From positions 1 through 33,271 of IMG/VR virus record IMGVR_UViG_3300021956_000049: DNA of 33,271 nucleotides; one strand, given 5' to 3'. Numbering within the stretch: the stretch's first letter is position 1; the number at the start of each line of letters is the position of its first letter. The translations under genes and the position numbers were made by a program. The stretch is from a virus. Below, piece after piece: positions 13,555 through 22,101 of this stretch. The notes under the pieces were generated by a model. It ran no database searches. It had not been told where the DNA came from and saw nothing but the letters and a program-made list of their open reading frames with translations.

Positions 13555-14481
13555 ATGTCCCGTAATTCCAACAATACATCTCAACGTCAAAGGACCAGGC
13601 AAAATCCTTTGTTGCTTGGCACGTTTAGTGAAACGTCCTTACGTGAACTAACGGGAAAACTTGGGCCAGAAAACAAGGTTATTGGTCGAGCTGATACCAA
13701 TCAATATTCAAACGGTGGTTTTGGTGGCGGTACCATGAACCACTGGTTTCAAATCAATATCACAAGCCCCGCTTGGATCATTACAAAAAAAGGAGGCCCA
13801 CGTCCTAATTACATTGAAATATCTGCTTTTGATTTAAATCACAACCCCGTTCAGGGGCGGATGATTTTTCAAGCTGATAGTGTCAATACACCTCTTGCAA
13901 ACGGAGAAACTTTTTATCCGTACCTTGGGCATGTAATGGGAGCCCAATCGGATCTATACAACAACTACAATCCTTACGCTTTACATAAAGGTAATGATCT
14001 TTATTTTATTTTAGAAGCCGGCAGTTATTTAATCTGCGTTTCAAGTACACGTAATGAACCACTTGACTACACACTTGCTTTAGTTGTTGAGTTTCCAGCT
14101 TTAGACTCTTTTGTTCTGCTAGAAGACTTAGACGGCAGTTTTTTGGTTGCCGAAACTACTCTTGATTTTTCCAATACAATTGTTATCGGGCCTTCTTTTG
14201 CGGTTAATTACACTATTCCAACATCTTTTAACGCTTACACCTTTGACTACGCAACCATTAATACTGGTATAACAGTTATTATTCCTGAGACATCCACGTG
14301 GTGGATTGGCTTTGTGTCTCCAGATACTAACGACAAGTTTGAATTAGAGCCTAGTGACAGCTACGATATAGATGCTGAGCACGAACACTCTTTAACAGAA
14401 TGGACTACAGCATGGAAACGCGAGCGTGACCCAGATGCCCACCTTCCTGAAATTTTTGTGCCTCTTGTTAACCGCCCGTAA
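13555..14481 (+). CDS. Probable virion structural protein (308 aa)
   Basis: It starts MSRNSNNTSQRQRTRQNPL and has a Gly/Asn-rich stretch (DTNQYSNGGFGGGTMNHW) followed by beta-rich sequence (FQINITSPAWIITKKGG, YFILEAGSYLICVSSTR). This resembles the beta-sandwich domains of adhesins and pre-peptidase-like modules, but no family is firm. The C-terminus is rich in aromatic and acidic residues. No signal peptide or membrane helix. It is the largest gene in a plus-strand block and precedes small genes and a holin-like protein, so a tail or decoration role is likely. Function not established. Confidence 0.6.
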   Translation: MSRNSNNTSQRQRTRQNPLLLGTFSETSLRELTGKLGPENKVIGRADTNQYSNGGFGGGTMNHWFQINITSPAWIITKKGGPRPNYIEISAFDLNHNPVQGRMIFQADSVNTPLANGETFYPYLGHVMGAQSDLYNNYNPYALHKGNDLYFILEAGSYLICVSSTRNEPLDYTLALVVEFPALDSFVLLEDLDGSFLVAETTLDFSNTIVIGPSFAVNYTIPTSFNAYTFDYATINTGITVIIPETSTWWIGFVSPDTNDKFELEPSDSYDIDAEHEHSLTEWTTAWKRERDPDAHLPEIFVPLVNRP

Positions 14482-14485
14482 AACC

Positions 14486-14599
14486 ATGTTTAAATTCATT
14501 TTGCATTTGTTGAACAAAAAACACAATACAACCAAGGCTTTTTGCACCTACTGCCAAGAAAATCCATGGGCTCTTGAATGCCGTATCTATGAGGATTAA
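14486..14599 (+). CDS. 37-aa cysteine-containing peptide
   Basis: ATG at 14486, four bases after the preceding stop, opens a frame encoding MFKFILHLLNKKHNTTKAF, then CTYCQENPWALECRIYED. The CxxC plus a third Cys suggest metal or disulfide binding. Its end overlaps the ATG of the next gene by 11 bases. The tight packing supports it; no homologue is recognised. Confidence 0.5.
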   Translation: MFKFILHLLNKKHNTTKAFCTYCQENPWALECRIYED

Positions 14600-15005
14600 A
14601 AGACACAAACAAGTTTTTACTTTTAACCTGAACAGTCATTTTTATTTGAAAATGCAACTACTACCATGGAAAAAAGAAAACAAAAATTACGTGTGGCTTG
14701 TGTCTTTAGCAGTCAGTAAATCCAAAAGGCAGTTAAACGACTGGCTGACTAAACGAAAAAACAAACGTGTACGACAATTAAACAGTCAACTAACAGGTAA
14801 AGAAGGTCCCAAAGTTCAAGCTATTGCTGTTAGACAATTGCGCAAATGGCTAGAACTTGTTCCATCAAATGACCTTGTAGTGTTTATATGTGAATCTTGT
14901 GTATCGAACAAGCAGTTTCAAGTGTGGTCTAAATGGTTTGCACGTCATGAAGATAAACGTTGGGTTGTAAATACTGAGTTTAAATATTTTGTTTACTGCA
15001 AGTAG
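14589..15005 (+). CDS. Basic protein (138 aa), unknown
   Basis: From the ATG at 14589 it starts MRIKRHKQVFTFNLNSHFY. The middle is very basic (KSKRQLNDWLTKRKNKRVRQ) and the C-terminal half has hydrophobic strands (NDLVVFICESCVSNKQFQVW). It could bind nucleic acid; no family is recognised. A TTG at 14574 would add five residues, but the ATG fits the overlap with the 37-aa gene. Confidence 0.55.
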   Translation: MRIKRHKQVFTFNLNSHFYLKMQLLPWKKENKNYVWLVSLAVSKSKRQLNDWLTKRKNKRVRQLNSQLTGKEGPKVQAIAVRQLRKWLELVPSNDLVVFICESCVSNKQFQVWSKWFARHEDKRWVVNTEFKYFVYCK

Positions 15006-15033
15006 TTTAGAATAAAAGAAACGGAATATACCC

Positions 15034-15198
15034 ATGGCACACCTTAACCAGTATTTGGAAGTTGCTCTTGCAATTCACGCTGCTTGTTCTGCTGTCTGCG
15101 CACTGACCCCGACTCCGCGGGACGATCAGTTTCTGCGCAAAGTTTACAAGCTGATTGAAATTGGCGGTTTGGTGATTGGTCGTGCCAAGATGCGCTGA
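15034..15198 (+). CDS. Holin-like small membrane protein (54 aa)
   Basis: ATG at 15034 starts MAHLNQYLEVALAIHAACS, then AVCALTPTPRDDQFLRKVY and KLIEIGGLVIGRAKMR. One helix of about 18 hydrophobic residues is followed by a TPTPRDD turn and a weaker C-terminal helix. I recall similar small proteins beside lysis genes of cyanophages, but this is from memory. It faces the endolysin gene from the opposite strand, with 15199-15381 between them. A holin role fits place and shape; other membrane roles are possible. Confidence 0.5.
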   Translation: MAHLNQYLEVALAIHAACSAVCALTPTPRDDQFLRKVYKLIEIGGLVIGRAKMR

Positions 15199-15381
15199 TT
15201 AATCAGTTAACACCTGCGTCCAGAAGATAACACCATCGTTGTCTTCAACCCATTTCCTTGTTGCGTAAGCCTCTTCTTTACTGAGGGTTGCGCACTTTTT
15301 TTCGTCGCCAACTTCCCAACACATATTAATGCGGTGGCTATAATTTCTCTTTTGTTTCACTTTGATACCAAAATAGCCCAA
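15199..15381 (-). CDS. Small protein after the endolysin (60 aa)
   Basis: It starts MGYFGIKVKQKRNYSHRIN, continues MCWEVGDEKKCATLSKEEA and ends FWTQVLTD. It overlaps the end of the endolysin gene by 25 bases and abuts the holin-like gene stop to stop. The two Cys and mixed charge suggest a small folded protein. Possible lysis accessory by position only. Confidence 0.55.
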   Translation of the reverse strand: MGYFGIKVKQKRNYSHRINMCWEVGDEKKCATLSKEEAYATRKWVEDNDGVIFWTQVLTD

Positions 15382-16463
15382 CCAGTATTAGCACCATCGC
15401 ATTCCCAACGACGCAACCAATTTTTTTTGCTGTACTTAACCCAATTACCACGTGATGCAACATTACTAACGTAGCCGCCGTTTATCATATCTGCTTCACC
15501 ATTTGGGTCATTATGCACAAATGCATCTGGTGCAAAACCAACACAACAAGTCCAATGACCACCACCAGAGGGGTTACTTACATTTCCTTTATGTAACCAG
15601 CCAACAGCTACGGGCCTGTTGTTACGAATTTCATTTTCTAGTAATGCAGCATTCCCATTAGTAATAAACGTTGGCTTAAGTCCCAGGGATTTTAATGCAG
15701 CTAACTGAGCATCTTTATCAGTTGTATCTCCGTATTTTGCGCGGATTTTATTGTATTCATCATCTGTTTTAACTTTGCCATAATAAGCAGCAATCATTGC
15801 GCAAGTGGAAGAAAAGCACTCGCGGTAACCAGTACCAGATTGATTGTCTAGTTGATAAAAGTATGGAACATCTAATGTTTTAGAGCTAATGACACCTGTT
15901 GAATTTCCTCCAGGCGTGCCAAGCTGTTTATCCATGATCTGGATCAACTTGGTGCTGTAGTCAGGATCTGTAGCATATTGCTCGGTCACTAAGAGCTGAG
16001 CACATTCATTCCGATTCGTGGCCCGGTTAACACCGTTGTAAGTACCGTAGTCCTTGTACCAACGATCAACTAGATAGCAGACACACGTGTATAAATCAGG
16101 GAAATCAAGGAACCCAGCCTTGATTGTGACCCATTGACCGTTAATAAATTCTTGAGTATTGGTTGTAGTTCCCGACCCTTTCAGTCCAAAGTAGTTATAA
16201 GTTCCTGATGTGTGTTTACCCCAGCTCGATTCAAGTGCCCATTGGGCTGCCACAACTTCAGGATATTTAGCCCCAGCGTTTTTTGCTGCTGCTGCCACGC
16301 CATCCCATGTATTTAGATATGCGCTGTTAATCGGTGTGCGGTATTTAACAGCAAAAGACTCCAGGGTTTCAGGAGATACCTGAGCCTGGAGCCAACTCCA
16401 CGCTTCAATTTGATGCTGTTTTTCTACAAAGAATTTTGCAGCATCAACTAATTTTATTGTCAT
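15357..16463 (-). CDS. Endolysin: glucosaminidase plus C39-like peptidase
   Basis: A 368-aa two-domain lytic enzyme. Residues about 50-182 form a glucosaminidase domain: VVAAQWALESSWGKHTSG carries the catalytic Glu, and NYFGLKG, FLDFPDLYTCV and TEQYATDPDYSTKLI match the family order. Residues about 198-368 resemble a C39-like cysteine peptidase: DVPYFYQLDN, then YRECFSSTCAMIAAYY with the candidate active Cys, and GGGHWTCCVGF with the candidate His, followed by HNDPNGE. It would cut the glycan chain and the peptide stem. The domain pair is known in phage endolysins. The start at 16463 lies just after a hairpin, with no free Shine-Dalgarno seen. Confidence 0.85.
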   Translation of the reverse strand: MTIKLVDAAKFFVEKQHQIEAWSWLQAQVSPETLESFAVKYRTPINSAYLNTWDGVAAAAKNAGAKYPEVVAAQWALESSWGKHTSGTYNYFGLKGSGTTTNTQEFINGQWVTIKAGFLDFPDLYTCVCYLVDRWYKDYGTYNGVNRATNRNECAQLLVTEQYATDPDYSTKLIQIMDKQLGTPGGNSTGVISSKTLDVPYFYQLDNQSGTGYRECFSSTCAMIAAYYGKVKTDDEYNKIRAKYGDTTDKDAQLAALKSLGLKPTFITNGNAALLENEIRNNRPVAVGWLHKGNVSNPSGGGHWTCCVGFAPDAFVHNDPNGEADMINGGYVSNVASRGNWVKYSKKNWLRRWECDGANTGWAILVSK

Positions 16464-16466
16464 GGC

Positions 16467-16491
16467 TCTAGATCTTTTTTACAAATCTAGA
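16467..16491. promoter_or_regulatory. Hairpin in front of the endolysin start
   Basis: TCTAGAT and ATCTAGA form a 7-bp stem with an 11-nt loop, ending three bases from the ATG of the endolysin on the minus strand. No U-tract follows. It could hide the start from ribosomes, stabilise the mRNA or be a processing site between two genes of the same operon. Confidence 0.45.
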
Positions 16492-16501
16492 CCAGAGAAT
16501 C

Positions 16502-16807
16502 TTACCAAGGCACACCAGCTGCTTTTGAAGGCGCGTGTTTTTCATCAAGTTGAGATTGAAGAGCAGCTTCAATTTCTTCAACTTTTTCTGTGCCAAATTT
16601 ATCCTTCACCCATTGCACTACAATTTCTTCCGTAAGAGAATCAAACGGAATCAATTGACCTTCAGGCCGCTCAAGACCAATAGATCCATAGGCACCAGCG
16701 GAGTATGTGCCATCGTTAGAGTCAATCACATAATGAGCAGTAAAAACATAACCGTCAGCAGTTTCCCGCTCCAGGTTTGCAATTTTCCAGGTGGTTGTGG
16801 TGGTCAT
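16502..16807 (-). CDS. Conserved small phage protein (101 aa)
   Basis: It starts MTTTTTWKIANLERETADG, continues with YVFTAHYVIDSNDGTYSAG, then a C-terminal helix region (FGTEKVEEIEAALQSQLDE) ending APSKAAGVPW. I recognise this pattern from tailed-phage genomes, where it recurs near tail genes; no function is established. It lies between the tail fibres and the endolysin, in the same direction. A structural or fibre-associated role is possible. Confidence 0.7.
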   Translation of the reverse strand: MTTTTTWKIANLERETADGYVFTAHYVIDSNDGTYSAGAYGSIGLERPEGQLIPFDSLTEEIVVQWVKDKFGTEKVEEIEAALQSQLDEKHAPSKAAGVPW

Positions 16808-16906
16808 AGGACAAAATGTTTTTAACAGTATACCGTATTTAAGCAGTGGTGAGTAGGGCTAATTGCTCTAGCAAGCCATTAGCACGCAAGACGTTGCCTT
16901 TTAATT

Positions 16907-18715
16907 TTAATAGGCAATCATTAACGTGCCATCAGATTTACGGTAGATGTCACCAGCCACTAAACCACCGGCCAGGGCGGCGGTGTTGTCGGCGTAAGTA
17001 GGAGTATTTCCAATATTAATAATCCCAGTGGATTTAATCCTCATCCGCTCCGTAGGACCGCTCGCTCCATCGGCCGTGGTGCAAAAGACCAGCCTGCCTG
17101 GTGTGTCATTAGCGCCGGGAGTGCCGTCAATTGCACATGCAATCGCCGCAACAGAACTTTCTAAGTCCGTGCCATCATCCGCAACAAAAACAAATGCACC
17201 TACTTCGTCGTTATTTTGCAGAATTGTTCTAGATCCAGGGCTTGCGTTACGGCTTTTTGCAAGAAGAACATTTACGCCATAACCGTCATTTGATCCACGC
17301 AACCAAGAAAAAGCGTGTTGATTTGTTGAAAATATTTGTTGCTTACTTGGAGCGCTAGCAATCGTAACAGAATTGGAGAGTCCTACCAACAAATTACCAG
17401 GGCTGTCGATGCGGCAACGTTCGCTTCCGTTGGTATATAACTGGACGTTGTCTATAGAAAAACCGCTACCTCGATTGATTACTATTGCATCCTGTGCTGC
17501 TGTATAGGCATCGTTAATCGTACGGATTTTAAATTCACCACTTGATCCAGTTAATAATTCCCATGTCTTTTGATCAGCTGGTGCGCCTTCTCTAGTAAGA
17601 CTGATTGAAGTTTGGCCTGTTCCACTTCCATTGGAGGCTATAAGCGCTGAACCAGATCCAACACCTCGTATGCGTCCGTTTACATCAAGCAAATATACAG
17701 GCGCACTCGTCCCAATCCCTACGTTGCCTAATGTATCAACGCGGACACGCTCCGTGCCTGCGCCAAGCACCCCGTTGTAGAAACGAAACGATCCGTCGCC
17801 TTCAGTGCCGATGTGCCAGTTTTCAGTTGCAGTGGCAGAAGTTCCAAATTGATGAAAACCATATCCAGCTCCACCTGCGCCTGTTCCAGAGCCGCTAGAA
17901 CTTCTAACTATGCCTCTCACATCGAGTGCATATGCTGGGCTCGTCGTGCCAATACCAAGCCGCCCGCTGGTGTCAATTGTCAAATAATCAGTTTCCGATC
18001 CAGCGACGCTCTTACTCAGCTTGAAGCTGTGATCTGTGCCAGTCTTTTGACCAAATAGCCATCCGGCAACACTGCCTCCGTTGTAGAGGTGGTAACGGGC
18101 CTGGCCTGCAGTGCTGGGCTCAATGCGGATGTTGCCGATGGTGGCTGAAGGCGCTGGCAGTGCTACGTCAAAGCTTGTAGCGGGATTGGTATTTCCGAGG
18201 CCAAGGCGGCCTGTCGAATCAACAAACAACCGTCCCGCTCCACTAGTTGTAATACCAACTTGATCCGCGCCAGGCGAATAAAAACCTGTATTTGAATCCC
18301 CAACAAAACTAATTGAAGGGTTGGTTGCAGTACCAGATGCAAACACCCCTGATGTGACCGTACAAGTACCACCACTAAACGTAGTGATATTACCGCTTGT
18401 AAAATTTGCGGTTGTACCAGTGACTGTTGCACCTGAAATTTGATTTGTAAAAACGCCAGACACAAAAGATGCATTTGCGCCTGTGATTGTAGTTCCCGTT
18501 AAAGACGTGAACGTACCAGTAGTACCAACAACGGTAAGTCCTGATACCCGAGAACTAAAAGTTCCTGTAGCAAAAGTTGCTGTTACACCAGAAACAGTTC
18601 CTGTAACCGTTAAGTTGCCGGAGGTAGATGCAAATAATCCGGAAACGGTAATGCTTTTATCTACGCCACCATTGGTAAACGTAATCGTATCAACCCTGAT
18701 TTCTCCGTACGGCAT
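16907..18715 (-). CDS. Tail fibre with GRLGIG repeats
   Basis: A 602-aa fibre. The N-terminal 150 residues carry the same Gly/Thr/Ser repeat as the neighbouring fibre (SGATVTGTTANFTSG and variants). The middle holds repeated units of the form D-x-x-G-R-L-G-I-G-x-x-x-P-x-x-x-L-D-V (STGRLGLGNTNP, TSGRLGIGTTSP, TLGNVGIGTSAP), typical of cyanophage trimeric fibres. The C-terminus ends AGGLVAGDIYRKSDGTLMI, a tip I recognise from many cyanophage fibres. It probably forms a trimer at the tail tip. No intramolecular chaperone was identified. It is preceded by the repeat-rich fibre on the same strand. Confidence 0.85.
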   Translation of the reverse strand: MPYGEIRVDTITFTNGGVDKSITVSGLFASTSGNLTVTGTVSGVTATFATGTFSSRVSGLTVVGTTGTFTSLTGTTITGANASFVSGVFTNQISGATVTGTTANFTSGNITTFSGGTCTVTSGVFASGTATNPSISFVGDSNTGFYSPGADQVGITTSGAGRLFVDSTGRLGLGNTNPATSFDVALPAPSATIGNIRIEPSTAGQARYHLYNGGSVAGWLFGQKTGTDHSFKLSKSVAGSETDYLTIDTSGRLGIGTTSPAYALDVRGIVRSSSGSGTGAGGAGYGFHQFGTSATATENWHIGTEGDGSFRFYNGVLGAGTERVRVDTLGNVGIGTSAPVYLLDVNGRIRGVGSGSALIASNGSGTGQTSISLTREGAPADQKTWELLTGSSGEFKIRTINDAYTAAQDAIVINRGSGFSIDNVQLYTNGSERCRIDSPGNLLVGLSNSVTIASAPSKQQIFSTNQHAFSWLRGSNDGYGVNVLLAKSRNASPGSRTILQNNDEVGAFVFVADDGTDLESSVAAIACAIDGTPGANDTPGRLVFCTTADGASGPTERMRIKSTGIINIGNTPTYADNTAALAGGLVAGDIYRKSDGTLMIAY

Positions 18716-18762
18716 TTCTTTTTTAAATACTTTTTATGATTCTAGCTTTTTAAAGCTTATAT

Positions 18763-20736
18763 TCAAAGAATAATCAAGGGACCTTGGATTATAAAGCCAC
18801 TTGCACTGCCAGACACAACACCAGAACAAACAATGGCTGGAGTCGTACCAGACGGCGTTGTAATTGCAAGCGTAGCCCCGGTAATATTTGTAATGCTTGC
18901 ATTGGTTCCAGAAATATTTGCACCCGAAAGAGTGCTTGTAAACGTCCCGGAAACACCAGTGATATTACTAAATTGACCAGTGTTACCTGTGATTGTTGCA
19001 CCTGACAGTCGAGTTGTGAACGTGCCGCTAACACCCGTTGCATTGCTGAATAGTGCCGTGTTACCCGTGATTGTTCCACCTGAAACGTAGGTGTATATAC
19101 CGGAAACACCAGTGATGTTTGAAAATAATGCTGTGTCACCGGTGATAGTTGCACCTGACAACCTTGTGGTAAATACTCCGGATACTCCTGTGACAGACGT
19201 AAATGCAGCAGTTGTTCCTGTAACTGTTTGCCCGCTGATTGTCCCGGTTACAGATAAACCTGAACCAATAAAACCAGAACCAACAACAGTTAAATTACCT
19301 GAAACTGTTGTGTTGGTAAAGCTAAGGTTAGTTGCCTGAAGTGTAGTAAAAACACCTGTTGCTGCGTTGACCGTAACACCTGTAATCGTGGTGCCTGTTA
19401 CATAAGAAAATGTACCTGTAGCACCGGTAACCGTTGTACCGACAACAGTAGCACCCGAAACAGAGGTGGTGAATACAGCAGCAATACCAGTTACATTCGT
19501 AAATAAACCCGTGTCACCTGTAATAAGGGTGCCGGATAAATTTGTAAAAATCCCAGTTCCTGCCGTTAGTCGACTGAATAAACCAGTCGCACCTGTAATG
19601 GTAGTGCCTGAAATTTGAGTTGTAAATACACCAGATATTCCAGTAACCGTAGAGGCCAGGATTATGTCACCTGTAATTGTCGCCCCTGAAACACGGCTTG
19701 TAAATACGCCAGAAACCCCAGTAATACTAGAAACAAGTGCAGTATTACCAGTGATTGTTGCACCGGATAAATTGGTATATACGCCAGAAACACCTGTTAA
19801 TGTTGTGAATTGTCCAGCGTCTCCTGTAATAACAGCACCAGAAAGAAACTGAGAAAATACGCCAGAAATTCCACTTACGTTACCAAAAGATGCATTATTA
19901 CCCGTAATAGTTGCACCTGAAATCCGGGTGGTAAAAGTTCCAGAAACTCCTGTTAAGTTGCTGAATAAACCCGTATTACCCGTGACGGTTGCGCCTGATA
20001 CGGATGTAGTAAATGTCCCGGAAACACCGGTAACCGTAGAAAATACTGCCGCTGCACCTGTTATTGTTGTGCCAGATAATGTGCCGGTGACTTGAACACT
20101 ATTGGCAAATTGAGCAAGACCAGATACGGTCAGACCACTACCAACGGTTAAATTACCTGTAACACTAAGAACAGGTGTACCAAGAGACTGGAACGTACCA
20201 GTGGTTGCATTGATATTTGTACCAGTAATTGTCGTTCCGCTCAGCGCAGAAAACACACCAGAAACACCGGAAATATTATTGCCAGTAATTGTGGCGCCCG
20301 ATAGGTACTGATAAATACCGGACGTAAAACTGGCTGTGGTTCCAGTGGCTGTCGTTGTTGTTAATGCAACGGCGTTGACGTTAGTACCTTGAACGTTAGT
20401 GCCTGTTAACGTCGCGCCACTAACTGTGCCACTAATAACAGCAGAGTTTTTTACAACTAATCCACTAAAAGTTGCATTGCCGCTACCTGATATAGCCGAC
20501 ACGTATGTTGTGCCGCTTACCGTTAAATTGTTTTGTATTGACAGAGAACCAGTAATGGTTGAGCCCGTAGTTGCTACGTACTTTGTATTTAAATAATCTC
20601 TTAACCCTGAAAAGGTGATTTTTTTGTTTTTTAATGTTGGATCAACTTCGTAAACGTGAACAACCGTCAGCAGATCTTCTTCCGCAACATCGCCACCGGC
20701 GAGTACGGGCAGTTCACTTATGCGACGGTTGGCCAC
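18763..20736 (-). CDS. Repeat-rich tail fibre
   Basis: A 657-aa fibre. The N-terminus MANRRISELPVLAGGDVAE and ITFSGLRDYLNTKY is an attachment domain often seen in cyanophage fibres. From about residue 75 to 640 the protein is a chain of some 17 imperfect repeats with the core G-V-S-G-x-F-T-x-x-x-S-G-A-T-I-T-G-N-T, about 26 residues each, likely a long triple beta-helix. There is no distinct head domain at the C-terminus (ends SGFIIQGPLIIL), so the receptor tip may be the next fibre. The frame opens with GTG at 20736, and CAGGAG lies 14 bases before it, farther than usual. Confidence 0.85.
   Translation of the reverse strand: MANRRISELPVLAGGDVAEEDLLTVVHVYEVDPTLKNKKITFSGLRDYLNTKYVATTGSTITGSLSIQNNLTVSGTTYVSAISGSGNATFSGLVVKNSAVISGTVSGATLTGTNVQGTNVNAVALTTTTATGTTASFTSGIYQYLSGATITGNNISGVSGVFSALSGTTITGTNINATTGTFQSLGTPVLSVTGNLTVGSGLTVSGLAQFANSVQVTGTLSGTTITGAAAVFSTVTGVSGTFTTSVSGATVTGNTGLFSNLTGVSGTFTTRISGATITGNNASFGNVSGISGVFSQFLSGAVITGDAGQFTTLTGVSGVYTNLSGATITGNTALVSSITGVSGVFTSRVSGATITGDIILASTVTGISGVFTTQISGTTITGATGLFSRLTAGTGIFTNLSGTLITGDTGLFTNVTGIAAVFTTSVSGATVVGTTVTGATGTFSYVTGTTITGVTVNAATGVFTTLQATNLSFTNTTVSGNLTVVGSGFIGSGLSVTGTISGQTVTGTTAAFTSVTGVSGVFTTRLSGATITGDTALFSNITGVSGIYTYVSGGTITGNTALFSNATGVSGTFTTRLSGATITGNTGQFSNITGVSGTFTSTLSGANISGTNASITNITGATLAITTPSGTTPAIVCSGVVSGSASGFIIQGPLIIL
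18800..20530 (-). repeat. Tandem coding repeats, about 78-84 bp each
   Basis: Within the fibre gene about 17 units code for S-G-A-T-I-T-G-N-T followed by a variable turn and V-S-G-x-F-T. At DNA level the units are clearly similar but not identical. Similar units recur at the start of the neighbouring gene (18350-18640). They explain the many spurious plus-strand frames rich in Val, Pro and Thr seen here. Confidence 0.8.
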
Positions 20737-20786
20737 TTATTCAACTAAAACTCCTGTATTACGATTATAATTCCGCTGTGTTTAAC

Positions 20787-21128
20787 TCATTTGATTTTTA
20801 CTTCAATCTTTGGAAGTGAAGTAGAAATGAAGTTCCAGCTAACTTGACTAACCGCAACCAATCCCGTGGACAGCAGTAGTACAAGCAATAGCTCAGCCAC
20901 TGTCAGGTTACGGCGAACATACACAACTTGTGGTTGTTGGACTTGAGTTGCCTGCTGAGCTGACCTTTGCTGGATTAGAGTTTGCTGAATGGCAAGCTCC
21001 CTTGCACGTGCCTTCATTTGCTCCAGGTCTTGGAGGCTAATACGACCATCGACAGGGGCCTGAGTAAATTCTTGCTGAGCTATCGGCTGAGCAGGCGGAA
21101 CTTGACTGTTTGGAATTTGCTCTTCCAT
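20787..21128 (-). CDS. Membrane-anchored Gln/Pro-rich protein (113 aa)
   Basis: From the ATG at 21128 it starts MEEQIPNSQVPPAQPIAQQ. A helix region follows (ISLQDLEQMKARARELAIQ), then a Gln-rich linker and a single hydrophobic segment near residues 76-95 (VAELLLVLLLSTGLVAVSQ). The tail is short (SWNFISTSLPKIEVKIK). The topology, a soluble N-terminal part with one C-terminal membrane span, fits a spanin-like or injection-related protein. It lies directly upstream of the fibre operon on the same strand. Function unproven. Confidence 0.6.
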   Translation of the reverse strand: MEEQIPNSQVPPAQPIAQQEFTQAPVDGRISLQDLEQMKARARELAIQQTLIQQRSAQQATQVQQPQVVYVRRNLTVAELLLVLLLSTGLVAVSQVSWNFISTSLPKIEVKIK

Positions 21129-21140
21129 AAAACACACAAA

Positions 21141-21163
21141 GATGCTAGAAAAAGACTAGCATC
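21141..21163. promoter_or_regulatory. Perfect 8-bp hairpin between divergent genes
   Basis: GATGCTAG, loop AAAAAGA, CTAGCATC lies midway between the start of the membrane-anchored protein (minus) and the HTH protein (plus). On the minus strand it is followed by TTTGTGTGTTTT and resembles a terminator in a leader. It could also be the operator of the HTH protein encoded beside it. Confidence 0.5.
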
Positions 21164-21183
21164 TAAACAAAGAAAACGCTTTA

Positions 21184-21641
21184 TGTCTGCAAACGGAATC
21201 AGAAGAGGAATAGAGGATGTAGCCCACGAGTTAAAGGGTATCAAGAATATTCTTTCGGCTATGTGGAGTAGTCGTTACAAAACGGGAGAAACCAATGAGG
21301 TACACCCAGAAGCCTATACAGATGAATACATTTCAACTGAGGAATGCGCCAGAAGATTAAATGTATCTGACCAAACAATTCGCAACTGGATTTTGGCGGG
21401 AAAAAAAAATCCGGAGTCCGGCTGGGTGCAAGACCTGCATTACGTCAATATCTCACCAGATAAAAGAAAAAAAGAAACCATCCGCATTCCATGGAACGCA
21501 TTGATTACATCCTTTTCTAAAAACAACGAAGTTTCGTTGCTCTCTTTTAGGCCACTTGGAAAGTACAGGGACGTACAACAAAAACAAAATCATATTCCAA
21601 ACCCTTCCGTACCTGACGTGGAGAATACAGATGAGGAGTGA
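21184..21641 (+). CDS. Helix-turn-helix DNA-binding protein (152 aa)
   Basis: From the ATG at 21184 it starts MSANGIRRGIEDVAHELKG. Near residue 55 ISTEECARRLNVSDQTIRN is a MerR/excisionase-type winged helix-turn-helix (helix, turn, recognition helix), with the wing in WVQDLHYVNISPDKRK. The upstream frame to 20982 overlaps the divergent gene and is poor, so this start is preferred. The C-terminal 50 residues are polar and unstructured. It may regulate the divergent promoter with the dyad at 21141-21163. Its ATGA-type overlap with the next gene suggests an operon. Confidence 0.7.
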
Positions 21642-22101
21642 ACGGTTTGATGGCATTGATATTGCCTCATTGACTTTTGAAAATTTTCACGATTACTTGC
21701 CGGCCAGTCTTGCAGCCCAAGTGGAAAAGTTTTTGCCACCACTGGGATCTTTTGATGTTTTTGACATGCGTCGGTACCTAGAAAACATAAAAGATTTTGA
21801 AAAACTAGATCCGCATTTCAACATGACTCTTGCCAATAGATTGCGATTGGCTTTTGTCGATATGAAACCAGATACAATCTGTGGTAAATTCCCCGACGCA
21901 GATCTGTCTTTAAAACGAAGACTACGGTGCGTTGCTGAATACTTAATTAGGTCTGGCGAGTTTGATAAGCTAAAAGATGAAAACAACAAGTTAATTAAAC
22001 GGCGAGGGAACCTGGGCAAACTTGTTGTAATTTATGAACCTCTTCCTCGCATGAAACAAATTCTAGTTCGTCAAGGACTTTTAAAACATGAACAGGCGTG
22101 A
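21631..22101 (+). CDS. Unknown protein (156 aa) of the early operon
   Basis: From the ATG at 21631, overlapping the preceding stop, it starts MRSERFDGIDIASLTFENF. It is helical and has a basic middle (SLKRRLRCVAEYLIRSGEF) and C-terminus (NKLIKRRGNLGKL, LPRMKQILVRQGLL). No membrane segment or known motif. It overlaps the next gene by 14 bases. Function unknown. Confidence 0.65.
   Translation: MRSERFDGIDIASLTFENFHDYLPASLAAQVEKFLPPLGSFDVFDMRRYLENIKDFEKLDPHFNMTLANRLRLAFVDMKPDTICGKFPDADLSLKRRLRCVAEYLIRSGEFDKLKDENNKLIKRRGNLGKLVVIYEPLPRMKQILVRQGLLKHEQA

Noticed and set aside
18483-19852. Plus-strand frames rich in Val, Pro and Thr
   Set aside because: They are the reverse-strand shadow of the Gly/Thr/Ser fibre repeats.
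18800-20530. CRISPR array
   Set aside because: The repeats are imperfect, in frame, about 80 bp, without constant spacers, and encode a fibre.
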